Part shown: positions 50,541-62,860 of the stretch, piece by piece
How the letters are laid out: every line of letters starts with the position of its first letter
How positions within the stretch are numbered: position 1 is the stretch's first letter
Assembly (NCBI GenBank): GCA_034336665.1
Contig: CM067566.1
Coordinates: 17,218,330 to 17,282,329 of the forward strand
Reading direction: 5' to 3'
DNA from: Luscinia megarhynchos
Lineage: Eukaryota; Chordata; Aves; Passeriformes; Turdidae
DNA: 64,000 nucleotides
Notes under the pieces: model-generated
Told to the model about the DNA's origin: nothing
Database searches by the model: none
Seen by the model: the letters and a program-made list of their open reading frames with translations, nothing else
Made by a program: the position numbers and the translations under genes

Positions 50541-53500
50541 AGTCAAAGTCTCTCAGTAAGAGAAGAAGAATCTGTCAGTTGAATTTTAACCCAACGAAAC
50601 AACTGTGTTAGAAACCCAGAGAAAGGGCAGCTCAGTAGCAACAGCACTGACAGTGTTAATGGTGCTACTCTGTCACAGAGTCTGCAGAAGGCATATAGAC
50701 CTTCTTCAGAAAGATACAAAAAGATGTTGATGGATCTCATAAAGCTGACAGGTCATTGCTATCCATTGTCTTGCAGAACAGATTAATAGATTCATTGGTT
50801 CTTACTAGACAAAACTGCTCACAGAAGATAGAATTTATCCTGAAAAGTTGCTGCATTCTGCTTGCTGGTACAAAATGCTCTTTGGCTTTCCATCTTTCAG
50901 TTGTTGGCAGGTACTTAAATAAGAAACACGGAGAACCCATTTACAGTTATGGGTCTCTGTCCTCACTCATAATTATAGTTATTAAATAGATTTTAAAAGC
51001 TCATTTTGTCAAAAATAGAATTCTACAGAGACTCTGGTGGCACAATTAATCACCCTCTAGATATGTCAGCAGCATGATACAAGAGTTGGTAAATTTAATA
51101 CTGTTTTTTTGTGTTGGATGGAAATCAAAAAGGAGCTATTTGGCAGTATGCCTCAGATCATTAAAAAGTTGTCACTGTGGCACTCCAACTTTGACAGCCA
51201 CAGATCAGCTCTGGAGTGAATTAGCAAAGCCAAAGGGAACCTGTAAAACCAAACTGATCCGCATTCTGTTATCCTGAATATTGTCACCTGATGCACTCTG
51301 ATACATTTACTATAAAAATAAAGTGGAAAGGGGGGAAAATCTAAAGTCTTTTACATCAGTGAAGCAAATAGAGCAGTAATTTGAAGCTTACAGATACTGG
51401 TGAAAAGTTAGCATTTGTGTGAGTATTCCCTTTGATGGAAGTGAGTGATAACTCATCAAGGGCATGTGTAGGGGTTATAATCTGGCTCTACATGATCTTG
51501 GAACTGGTCTGAGAACTGTTTCATCATAAACTATGTGTCCACTAACTTTCAAACTGTACACAAAGAAACTCCAAAATCCAAAATGATGATAGCAAACATT
51601 CCTAGTTTATATCTGCTGTTATAAAACAAATGTCAGAGGAATATATGTGGGCTCAAAAGTTAATGCTTTTTATAACTGATTTTTTATATTACTCATTCCA
51701 GCATACTGAGAAATGGTCTGTGCTAACTCTCACAGAGTATTACCAGTCTTGCAGTGTTATTTGAGATAATGCCTGAAGTAGGCTTGATTACTATGATTGC
51801 TTCTCACTCTTATTTGAGCTGTATCTCTATCTTCTTTCATTTAACAGAAGTGTATTTGCAAGATAGAGTCTGAAACTGGTTCACCATATAGTTTTTTTGA
51901 TCCTTGACTAGCAGGGACATTATTGTAGGGTTAAATCTCCTCTTTTCAAGTCCCACTGAGTCATGAAAAGCAATGCTTCTTGGTTAAAGAGAAGCCAAAA
52001 CAGTGCCTGATGTATTTCATTGTCTTTCCCAAACTAAAGGAGAAACAAGAACATATTTGCAAAAACAAAATAGTAACCTAGTTGCTGAACTTTATTGCCT
52101 ACACAAATGACATCCATGGACATTATATGGGAAAGATAGATCTTATATTGATTACAGCAAATAGAAAGGTTTTGTGACAAAACTACCACATCAAAAACTG
52201 TTGCGTCTACGGATTTTCTGGGGAAAAAAAAAAAGAGCATTCATCTTAAATTCTCCTAAGGCTATTGGCAGGTGACTAGCTAAGTGGTTGTAAACCAGGG
52301 TGAAAAATGGATTCTGTGGAGGCAGAAGGTACTTTTGATGTACTTTGTCTCTCTTGAACAGTTCTGTTTTGATGCTTTTTGATTGCTTTGAACAATTTTT
52401 AAATGCTGTTTCTGTTTTGGTGAGAGATCATGGTCAAACTATGGCCATGCATCAATGAATTGGAATACAGTGTACAAAATTTATGAAGACAGAAGATTTT
52501 CAGTCTGTCTTTTGCTATTTTTCTTGTGTGTGATGGGTGTGAAGAAAATAAGACATCCTCATTAGTGAGGGGTTGGGATGGAGCTAAGAGTGTCACAGTT
52601 GTGCACCTCCATGTCTTCTGTGTTAAGACATATTTGCCTACATACCCAATACAAAACTTGGAATGGGATTATCCTCTGATGCATAGGTGTATTGCAATAC
52701 TAAATTATGATAGTCTGTACTGAAGTGCCATAGATAGGGGCAAATTAATAGTAATAAGGTATGAGGGTGGGTAGAATTTCTAACTGAGGTATTTGATGCC
52801 AAGGTAAGTTTCAGGTCAAGTAGGCTCCAATATATATAAACACACTCACTCTTAAATTTGCCAGTTCTGACCAGTGTGCATTTTCCTCATCAAAACACAC
52901 AGCACCGTGGCTAGTCAGAGTTCCAGGATTACCTTAGGCTAACCTTAGGCTTTAGTGATACTTTTATTTTTTTCACTCCCTGTGCTGCATCTCGGTCTCT
53001 GCCTTTAGAAAAAGTGAATATATGATAATCAATTTGCTGTTTCAGAAGCAGAGGGAAAAAAAAATTGAAAGAATGACTATACCTTGGGGCTTCTGTAGTT
53101 CCTTCTCCCACCCAGAAACACTAATCTTTTAAACAAATACAAAAGCCTGAGTTTCTAATACTTGTGGGTAGTACCTCTCAAAAGGTCTTACACTGTCCAA
53201 AAAATATTCCTAGTCAAAATGTTTAAATTTTAAAAAGAAATATAAAGTCTCCTTCCTGCACTCTAGCCTTTGAATTACTGTACAATGGCTCAATTTCATG
53301 TAAGTGTTTCAGGCAGTTTATAGGGATCTAAATGCTCTCTGGCATAGCTTGTCCATCAGCAGGCTGTGTACTTCATCCTCTCTAATTCAGGTTCAGGGAA
53401 TGCAGAATAGCTCTTTCTTCGCATTTGTTCTGTTTTTTGCTCTTCAGTCTGTACCTGATATCTCTGTAAGGTGTCAGCAGAGCTGTACTTTGTTAAATAT

Positions 53501-53721
53501 TTTTTAGGAGAAAGCTATTAGTGATCCCAGCTTGTCCATTATAACTTTATGAGAAAAAAAATTCCCCTAGGATCCCCTTCTTATGGTGTTCTTCCTCACC
53601 CATTTTGGTTAGAGCAAGTCAGATAAGCAAGTCTTGCTATTTAAATAATGTGAACCAATCTGGCTCATCTTCACAGAAACACATTGGGGAGTGATTAAAT
53701 GAGCAACAGAGTCGGGTGATA
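50541..53721. other. Non-coding unique sequence
   Basis: No repeat or gene was recognised apart from a short doublet CCTTAGGCTAA/CCTTAGGCTTT near 52930-52953. Confidence 0.5.
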
Positions 53722-53769
53722 GGGAGGGGGGGCTGAGCTGAGGGGGAGGGAGGAGGAGGAGGAGGAGGA
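53722..53769 (+). repeat. G-run cluster followed by (AGG)n
   Basis: GGGAGGGGGGG, a 9-base spacer, GGGGGAGGG and then about six AGG units lie in under 50 bp. Four or more G-runs with short loops could form a G-quadruplex on the plus strand. It lies at the left edge of a GC-richer patch extending to about 54130. Confidence 0.8.
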
Positions 53770-55934
53770 ATAATCTCTAGGTCAATAGTGAGCTGCTGTG
53801 GGCACAGTTGTTGCACCAGCACAGCTGGGGCTGAGCAGCTACAGCATCCTCAGAGGCCACTGTGCCAAGGGCTGGGGCAAAAAGTGTAGAATAGGTATGA
53901 GGGGATACCAAAACAATTAACAGCCCCCTAGTCTTGATGCCAGGAAATTCAGGAAAGGTCCTGTAGTCCAGCTCAAGGGTCCAGCTTCAACTCAGCTGGC
54001 AGGAGCATGCTAAGGGTGGGTGGTGCCAGCTGTGGAACCAGGCGAGGAGCTCTCCCCTGGTGGCTGCAGAGCCACCTGCCCCAGCTGCCTGTCCTGGTGC
54101 TCTGGAGAGGCTGCTGCTCACAGAACACCAGAGAGAAGGGTCCTAATGCATGTTACTGATGCACTTTGCAGAAAAAGGACATTTAAACCCAACTGGTTGA
54201 CTTTGCACTGAAGCATGTAAGAAATGCTTGCTGTTGCTGCTAGGAGGTTTGTATTCTCCTCTAGATATAAAAGAACAGGAGGTGACTTTTTAAATGTCCT
54301 GCTGGTTTCTGTTGGGGTTTTTTTCAGTGAGCAGCTGACTAAAGCTTGACCCATTTATTTCTAAACTGCTTCCCTGCCACCAGTGCAGTGGTGCAGCTCT
54401 TTGGTGCAGACAAAAGCCAAATTGATCTTTACAACATTTAGTGCTGCACTTCAGAGAAGACTCTTTCTAGAAAGACCCAGAAGGCAACTGGGATGCTGGC
54501 AGATTTGCTGATGGCATGCAAATTATGCCTTTGAAGAGGGTGATGTGAAATGAAAACACTTGCTCAGAGAAGTTGTATTTCAGCCCTCTGTGTTTTCTAG
54601 TGCCAAAAGGTGAGCAAACATATTGCAGGCCTTTGCCTGGGTCTAATCCCTGGCAGGTGGAGACTCCTGAGATAATTCTCTGGATGAACCACAACATTCT
54701 TGCATCATGAACAAGGTATTGCTGTGCCAGGAGTCTGGCTACAGTATGCCAGTGTTTGAGATTTCATTTTCTTTAAAGAGTGAATAAAAGGAAATATAAG
54801 CTCTTTCATTCTCTCCACATCTCTCTCCATTCCAATATTTTTAAGAATAGAAAAAATAATCAAAGCATTTCAATGTCATTTGAATGTATTTAAATTTGTG
54901 ACATTGAAAGTATAAGACATTGAAGATATGACTTTTTGTCTCATTTTCTTCAAACTTTGCCATATCTGTCCCCTTTTATTAGTGTCCCCTTTGCTTCCTA
55001 ATTTCTTCATTAGTCCACCTCTCTCTTTTTTCCTTTGTCTGTCTTTGACACATGACCTTTCTGTCTTCCTTTTCCTTGCAATGTATGAAATTCTAGTTTG
55101 CAGAATTTCTCATATTACAGGAGTACTTTTTAAATTGAAATATATAAGGAAAAACAAGAAACATTTCCATTTCAGCAAAGTGTATATTCATCTGGCTTCT
55201 ACATTAAGACAGTAGCATCTATCAAAACATCCAATGCTAGAAATTTTTTTAATTGCTGAATTTTTATCAGAAAGAAAGTTTTTCTTAGTATATCCCTTAT
55301 GAATTTTCTTTTTCTTATTGCTTAAGGGAATAAATTTTAATATTATATGTATTCAAAAAGTGTCCAATGAGACCTCAGTAAAATACAAATCACCCATCTG
55401 CGAAGCCTCACTCGATCAGAACACTTGGAGTGCCAAAGCTCCCATTGTGTACTTCTCTACAGAGCCCTCTGTTCAGGAATTTATTTATATCACCTGCTTG
55501 TGAAATGCATTCAAAACAAAAACATCATAATTAGGCCTTTATGCCAGAATTTCAAGATAATTAAAATTCAACTCTTCTCTATAATTTTAATCTGGCTAAA
55601 ATCAGAGGTAATTGCAGAGCTGAAAGAGGTTTTTTTTTGCTCCTAGGATCTGCTTTTGTTGAACCCTTTGATAATATCATGTGAGATGAGTTGATATAAA
55701 GAGATTTCCAATACAGGACTGGTAGTGACAGTGATAGGCACCTGGAATTATCTATGATAGATAGACAGAGAGTAGGATAAGCATTTTTAAATCAGTTTTT
55801 TCCAGGAAATGAGATCCTTCACTCCTACGATCTCCAGAGTAGTTTAATTTAGTTTCCACCGAGCAACTCATCTATAACAGCACCCTTTTCTTCATGGGCT
55901 GAGATTTAGGCAGCAAGCCTTTTCATGGAAAGGA
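53770..55934. other. Non-coding sequence, GC-richer at left
   Basis: The 53770-54130 part is rich in CAGCTG, GGCTG and GCCACCTGCC strings without a usable open frame. I could not match it to a repeat family. The remainder is AT-rich and unremarkable. TTTTTTTTTGCTCCTAG near 55630-55646 resembles a splice acceptor by chance. Confidence 0.45.
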
Positions 55935-56558
55935 GTGACACCCTTACCACTTGCAGAACTCCTCTGTCAGCCCAGCCTGGCTCTCACTGCATGCCCAGCT
56001 CAGCAATCAAAGCCCCCAGGGTTTAGGAGAACACTTCTGCTGTGGCACCCTCCTGCCTTGCTGCCACACCTTGTCCCTATCTGTGTGCCATTCCTCTTTG
56101 GGCAGGTGCTCCTGAACAGCTTCCCAGGCTGCAGCAGTGCCACAAATGCTACTGCATCTGTGCCAGCACAAATGCCACACTGTGCTAGGAAATTCAAACC
56201 TGACCCAAGGGCCTTCTGCACTCTCTCAATATATCCAGGCTCCAAAAATTCACTGGGTAAATTGGAGCTGATTGTCTCTAAAGAGACAAATCTTTCATAC
56301 TTCACTCCACCTTTGACTGGTGGACTTACTTGCTTTTACAGGAGTACTTCACAGTGTTTCTGTTCTCACTTTCCTGTGAGTTTGGAAAAGTGTGATGGTT
56401 GCGTTTCAGAGAGGATGATCCAAGGAAAGTTGCACCATGTCAAAAACTGCACCTACCTTGGTAAAGTCATCTTGGTCAGTGGTGCCTCAGCTGCAGGCTG
56501 TGACAGACTGTACATCTCCCATTGCTCTGATTTAGCTCCCTCTAGAACAGGGATATGA
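55935..56558 (+). other. Longest open frame in window, 207 codons, unrecognised
   Basis: This is the longest uninterrupted ATG-to-stop frame in the window. The N-terminal third is rich in Pro, Leu and Ala with a hydrophobic stretch around residues 38-64. The middle has scattered Cys and Lys, and the C-terminal part includes EKCDGCVSERMIQGKLHHVK. No domain, catalytic motif or repeat was recognised, and an antisense frame of 101 codons overlaps it (56000-56305). The region is GC-richer than its flanks, which lowers stop frequency and favours chance frames. It could be a lineage-specific single-exon gene or a relic, but nothing seen here decides that. Confidence 0.12.
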
Positions 56559-59500
56559 TTAGCCAATTATCCCTTGTACCCCTTTAGTTGGGAGTGGTGG
56601 CCTTAATGCATACATCTTTTTTTATCTCTCTTTTTCACTTAAAATTGCCTAAACCTGAGAACTGTCACAGCTCACTAGAATGAGTTTTCTGGCATGTCCC
56701 CAATGTTTCTGTTCTCAGGCATTAGATTTATTGCCTTGAGTAGTCTGCATGGATAAATTTGCAAGATTTTGTTAAAAGGTGTGAGGCAAACCCAGTACTT
56801 GTCTACATAGCCTGCAGTGAGCTGCCACTTGAAGGAAGCTCTATTACATTTCACCCCAATTCGATCTTGAAGAAAAAATATTGAATTAGTCCCAAGGAGT
56901 AATGCAAGTGCAAAATAACACACACAAGCAGTGTTTGTTGATGATCTGTGGCCCAGGACCTGAGAGTGAACTGGAAAGCCAAGTCATTTGAAAGTGTAGC
57001 TGCAATGCAGGTATTAAAACACTTTATTTCTATGATTCTCAATGGAAGCCTTAATCCAAATAAGGATATTGGTCTAACTTGTCTAAAGCAGTGGGCAAGT
57101 TGACCTACTCTTCATGTGCAGAATGGGATTTAGAGTCACTACCTAGCTGAGTTTATGCTAGTACTCTATTTTACTGGAAATACTAGGTCAAGGATCAGGT
57201 TCAGAGTCCTGGTGTTTCATGTGATAATTTGCAATAGTAAAGCTGACAAGAACTTGAGGGTTGTGCCAAAATATCATCTGAACACACTGCACCCACATGA
57301 AAGACTGAACATATCAGTCTCACCTGCATTTCTGATGGATAACTTATTTCCTCTTTTTCTCTTCTCATTATGTGTATTTGAATTAGAGGCAGACCAGGAC
57401 AAAGAAAGCAGCATAACACTGGAGTACTGCCTGGCATCTTCCCAGGCTGGCATACTATAGCTGCCATCCTCTTGGACTGCCAGCTCGTGATGCTTAGACC
57501 CCCAATGAGAATGAACCTACAGACCTTTTCTGAAAGGAGTATTCTCATAAAAAAAGAATAGCTGATTATTTTCAATTGAAACAGGAAGAGTGTGGAGTTA
57601 AGCAAATGTTTAGGGCAGTGGAGGGGAGAACAAACTAAGTCTAGTCCTACTTTGCCAGTTTGTCACTCTAAGAATATGTCATCAACACTTGAATTATGGT
57701 CATAAAGCACTTTGCAGCATTTTGCCCACTTATGGGCAGGGTAAAAGCCAACAAATCTGTATTTTAGGTACATCCTAAATCAAGAAAAAGTGGCTGAGAA
57801 AATACATGCACAAGTGAAAACCAAACATAAGTAGGCTGGCCTCAGGATATAATTTTTTGTTGAAACATACTTTTCCTTATGGTTTTATAAACAAATAACA
57901 GGTGCAAAGAATAAAATTAGTCATCATTAATTCTGCAGAGTATTTTGACTCACGCAGCTGAGATCTGGATAAATAATTCAGATTTTACTCTGTAAACCTA
58001 AACCCAAAATCCATTTATAAACTGAGAATTCTTAATAATCTGTAACTTTCAGGTTAATAGTTTGTGTCAATTACCCAAGTAGTCCTGCATAGCTGGTAAC
58101 CACAACCCATGTTTCAGTTCCTTGGTACAACAGAAAAGGTAGGAATGCACAATTTTTCTGTCTCATGCCAATCAACTTCTTTATGAGAATATTTGTGAAA
58201 ATGATAAGCTGGGGACTGAGTTGAGACAACTTTCCTTTAAAGATCAGGAAATTTTCAGAATTTGATGTCTTTCCTGATACCTGGGCTGCTGTTGAGGCTG
58301 ACCAACACTTTTCCAAATGCTGCCTCATAATTAAGAACCAAATTTTTGACTTCTATTTTAATTTCTGACAAGTTCTCATAATTTAGATCCAGATAACACT
58401 TGAAGGTGTGGGGATTTACTGTACTGGACAGTCTCATCTGAGTCAACCTGAAAGTCCTTGGAGAGCACTGTGAGTGCCTGATTCAGATATTCCTGACTGG
58501 TGATGCCTTAGTAGTGGTGGGACACATTAGGGGTGTGCTGAGCTCAGCAGCTCTCTCCTTCTCTTTGTGATATATTCCTCCTTCAGAGGGAAATGTCAGG
58601 GGGATACCCACAGTCAGGTAGAATAGACATGGCAGTGGATACTCAGCCAAACCCAAAGCCACTCCTGATCCTCTCCACTTGGGTTTGGTGAGCACCACAC
58701 CTTCAGAGCAGTGTGCTTGGTCCCACTGTCTCCTCTCAGCACTTGAAATCCTCTCCTCTTTCCAGCTGCATACCCAGGAGCTTCCTCCAATCCTGGTGCC
58801 TTGACACTGATCAAGTTAAACCTTATAGACAGGCTCCACTTGCTGATTTGCTGAGCTATTTAAAGGAACCAAAAGGAGTTGCTGAGCTGCTGAGAAAAAG
58901 CAAGCCAGTGTGAATGTAGCCCACCGACAGAACCAATCAGCTGTGCCTTATACCATAAGTAGTAACTAATAATATTTGTGGTAACAAATAGATTTACATG
59001 CAAACAATTTTTCTTGATAACTTCTGTATAACCTTTAACTTCTTTCTCAATATATCTTTTGCCAGGAAATTGGCTCTTGGCTTTCATACTACAAGTGAGT
59101 GAAATACCACCAATTAGCAAAGTATTTCACAGCCTGATAAGTCCTGTGGTTCAGAAAGGATGCACTAACTCTTCTTTATATCTCTTTTGCTGCCAGTCAT
59201 AATCAGCACATTTGCATGCTATTTTGTGCTCCATTCCTAAAGATCAGAAGTAACACTTCTCCTTTTACATATTTGTTGAATACAGTGAAGTCACCTGTTT
59301 ATCTGAATATAGAAGATGGGCTAAGTTTCCTTAATGCCCTGCTAAGCATTTTGTATTTCAGCTCTTTAAGTGTTTTTTGTTTCAAATCTCATTTACTGTA
59401 TGAGTCTCTGTCTCAACCTCTTTGTTCTCTCTGAAGTTTGGGGCCAGGTACCAAAGTACTCACAATAATAAGTGAGTAAGATGAGTAAGAAATAATATAT

Positions 59501-59879
59501 TAATTGGAAATAGCACTTCCTATTACACGCTGCTTTTACTCTCCTTGTCTACTCAAAAGCCACATTCTTAGGTGCTTACAGCTTGCCCCATCAGTTTTAG
59601 TTTTGCCATCAAACATTACTTGGAAAATCAACCATTAAAGATACAGTACTACTGGCAGATAGTGGATAAATACACAGAAGAACACCAGAACGAATACTCA
59701 ATACAAATACTTTAAATACTTAGTTATTCAAAGAGGCCAGGAAGACTTATGGGTGAACACTATGAATTAGTTGAAATAATAATTTAAAACAAAGTAGCAA
59801 AACACATGGGAGACCATGACCACATAGGGGCCCATCATTGCAGTTCCTGCAGAGGGAAATATTGTTGTGCTAATCTCCT
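56559..59879. other. Non-coding unique sequence
   Basis: No repeat was firmly recognised. The minus-strand 134-codon frame at 57201-57605 is hydrophobic at its start but otherwise featureless. A GC-richer patch at 58490-58800 holds overlapping chance frames only. Confidence 0.45.
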
Positions 59880-60870
59880 AGAACTCCTTGAATATGTTAA
59901 TAAAGAGCAGCTGGCATAATTTATTCTAACCTCTCTGGGCCACTGACAAAATTCTTTGCAAGAAGCTATGAAGGAAGCTAAGCAGTGATGGATCAAGAAG
60001 TGGTGGAGGAAAAGGAGGTGAAGGGCAGGATTAAATGGTCAATTTCATCATGTCAAAGGATAACAGCAGTGGGCCCCAAGGTTCCTGCTCATCCACTTAT
60101 TTATTAATCATCTAGGAAGTGGGAATTGCTGTGAGGCAGCAAAATTTGCAAGGGATAAAAAATAGTTCAGTGTAAGTTCAGAGATGTTTGTGTGCAAGTT
60201 CTGAAACAAACAGAACTGTGTGACCTACTCACTCTGACAAATGAATTATCAACAAAAGCACAGTAAGGTATACCAGGTGGAAAAAATATGAATTACTCAA
60301 CAGCTCACAGCTCTAAATTAGCCTACCAACTTTAGAAAAGGACCTAGTTATCCTTGTAAATTACTTCAGTAAAGGCTTCTGCTTAATGTGCAGCTGTACA
60401 AGATAAGCAAACATATTAAGATGCATAAAGAATGAGAACTAATAGAGAAAGGATTAAACTGCCAATGCAATAGTCTGATCTGAAATACTGTGTGCAGTAC
60501 CAGTGACTCCATCTTATAAACAATAATGCTGATTTAGAGAGGGTTCAGCGAAGGACAATGGGAATGATCAAGAGCATTAAAAAGTGCTCTTATGAAAAAA
60601 GATGGAAGTCACTGGGGCTGTTGACCATGAAAAAATGGATGTCAAATTTACAAACTGTAATGAAGGCTAGAGTGTATGTCTTATAAAACATGCACACAAA
60701 GGGAGAGGCAAAGCAACTAGAAAGAGGAAAATGGCAAAAAGATTCACTGTTTCATATAATTTTCAGTAAGAATGTGAAAAAGAGGAAACCTTTTGGGCCA
60801 AGAATTGAAGTGGATTCATAGAGAGAGTGGTAGACAGGCATAGAGGTACCCAGAATTTTCAGGGCTGGCT
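59880..60870 (+). mobile_element. Ancient CR1/L3-like LINE fragment, sense
   Basis: About 1 kb follows the order of a CR1/L3-clade LINE 3' half. It contains AAATGGTCAATTTCATCATG (60033-60052), GTGGGCCCCAAGGTTCCTGC (60070-60089) and TTATTTATTAATCATCTAGG (60098-60117), then GAGGCAGCAAAATTTGCAAG, GAAAAGGACCTAGTTATCCT, ATACTGTGTGCAGTACCAGT and AGAGGGTTCAGCGAAGGACA. These correspond to the C-terminal reverse-transcriptase region (the FADD box lies upstream or is lost) and the 3' part. Many small indels break the frame, so no protein is encoded. The high divergence points to an insertion much older than the CR1 tails elsewhere in the window, perhaps shared across amniotes. Boundaries are approximate. 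Confidence 0.8.
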
Positions 60871-62285
60871 GCTGATGGAAAGAGCCTTTATTTCAGCCAG
60901 GCTAAACTAGGGAGGGCTAATTTGTTCACAGATTTTCAGACATCAGTATCCTTAAGTTTCTCTGAGCACCTCCGTTATAATCATCCTAGACTCCTGGAGA
61001 ATACAAAGTATCACATAATATTAATTCCAGATGATTCCTGAAGTTCTATGCAACAGTTAAAAATGCTTTAATTTCACATTGGAGCCCACTTGCAATTCCT
61101 AGCTGTGCTTTATGCATTAGGAGATTTTTAACCAATTTCATTATTTACTTACACTGGTCTGTACTGAGTCTATACAGTGATATTTTTAAAATTTGTAATG
61201 TAACATAAATGTGGTGAAATTAATCACAGAAATCTAAGTATATTATGTCAGCACTTTATCACCCAGACTTAGCTGATTTTATGAAAAAATGTTGGCACAC
61301 TTTCTTGAAAAGGTCTATTTTCTATAAAACCACAGTAACTGGCATTATTTATATTAAAATATGAACTTTTTTACTGATTGTATCCCGTTCAAGACCTTAA
61401 ATGTTTTTAAGAGAAACTGATACTAAGTAGCCTTTAGCTCCTCATGTCATCTCATTTCACTCTTTTTAAAACAGCAGCACTCTTTACTAATCCTGTGGAA
61501 CACTTTCCCCAGAAATCAAGATTTGTTCAAAATCAACATTAATATTCAGAGAGCTCCTAAACCAATTCTTTAATACTACTGGGTGCAAGTTATTGAGCAC
61601 AGTAGATTCTAAAATGCTTAATGGTTTTTGTTTCACATGCTTCCCAGTTACTAATAGAATAGAAAGTATTTAATTAATCACTTTAAGAGATGAATACATC
61701 ATGCTAATGATGAATACTTCTGTTTTTCCTGCATAGTGATTGACAATTTTGCAATCCTGGTCAAGTTCTGGATCTGTGCCATTTGAAGGATTTCATTTGT
61801 TTCTGATTTAGTTAAAATATTCCTTCTCCATCCCATCAGTAATAAATTCTTTTTATATGCCTTTTAACTTTCCTTGTTAATTGCCTGCTTTTTCTGACTG
61901 CTGACTTGGGCCCACGGTAAGAAGCTTCCCTGTGTTCTCTTTCTTCTGCATGTGCTGCTGGTCTCATGGCAGCTGCTTTCACCTTCCACAAAGAGTTCTG
62001 TGACTTGCTGTGTCAAGGGAAGCAAGTGGATGATAGAACTAGAGCAGACCTATGAGAAGAAGCAGCAGGGACTGAGTACCTGGCATTCACATTGCATTTC
62101 TCAGTTGTCCTTCCTTAGGACCAGTTTCAGCCAGGACAGAACAGGACCCAGGGCAGGTTTGATGAATGGGAACAATCAAAAGGTTCGTTCCAGGAACACA
62201 TTACTGACATGGGTTGGTACATAATGCAGAGAACCTGGCATGAAATAAAATCCTTACTGACCTTTACAGGAGGTACCTGGCTCTC
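60871..62285. other. Non-coding unique sequence
   Basis: AT-rich up to about 61900, then a GC-richer stretch reaching the LTR. The frame at 61952-62224 (+, 90 codons) has no recognisable domain. Confidence 0.45.
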
Positions 62286-62860
62286 TGTACTGGGTCTGGC
62301 TGAGATGGAGCTCTTTTCCCATAGCAGGCCTCACAGTGCAGTGCTGTGCATTGGTAGCTGGAAGGTGCTGATAGCACAGCAGTGTTTTGAGTGCTGCTGG
62401 GCAGGCACAGCATCAGTGCTCTGTCAGCACTGCCCATCAGCAGGTTAGTGGTGGGCAAGATCCTGGGAGGGGACACAGCCAGGCCAGCTGGCCCAAGTTG
62501 GCCAAAGGGATATCCCATAGCATATGACATCAGCTCATATATAAAAGCTGAGAGAGGGAGGAGGAAAGGGGGGCGTTCATTATTTACAGTATTTGCCTTC
62601 CAGAGCAACCACTACACAGGCTGAAGCCCTGCTTCCCAGGAAGTGGCTTGACATCACTCATTGATGGAGAAGAGAAAAAACATTGGTTTCTTCTCTTTGC
62701 TTACATGCATTCAACTTTTGCTTTTGCTTTAGTAAATGGCTTTATCTCAGCCTATGAGCCATTTTCCATCTTATTTTCTCTCCCCTGTCCACCTGGGAAG
62801 GGGTAGGGGATAAGGCAGCTTGGGGGGTGTGTGGCATCCAGTGAAGGTCAACCCACCACA
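62286..62860 (+). mobile_element. ERVL-type solo LTR, sense
   Basis: A 575-bp LTR starts TGTACTGGGTCTGGCTGAG and ends AACCCACCACA. It aligns along its length with the reverse complement of the split LTR at 8107-10510. Shared landmarks are CTGATAGCA, the CACAGCCAGGCCAG block, CCAAAGGGATAT, the TATA region, AAGCCCTGCTTCCCAGGAAG and GGCTTTATCTCAGCC. The flanks CTCTC (62281-62285) and CCCTC (62861-62865) form a 5-bp target duplication with one mismatch. No internal retroviral sequence follows, so it is a solo LTR. Overlapping open frames on both strands (62209-62624) are readings of the LTR and not genes. The family name is from recall of avian ERVL LTRs. Confidence 0.85.
62515..62547 (+). promoter_or_regulatory. 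LTR core promoter: CRE-like site and TATA box
   Basis: Within the LTR, CATATGACATCAGCTCATA is followed by TATATAAAAG (62538-62547). TGACATCA is one base from the CRE palindrome TGACGTCA, the difference being loss of the central CpG. This is the expected U3 promoter position. The TATA box is intact, so the LTR could still start transcripts toward the right. Confidence 0.6.

Noticed and set aside
57025..57039. ATTTCTATGATTCT resembling a CR1 3' tail
   Set aside because: Too short, and no CR1 sequence was recognised upstream.
57201..57605. 134-codon minus-strand frame with hydrophobic start
   Set aside because: The hydrophobic segment follows from T-rich DNA; no signal-peptide pattern or domain was seen.
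62209..62624. Open frames of 79, 114 and 77 codons on both strands
   Set aside because: They mostly overlap the ERVL-type solo LTR, which is non-coding.
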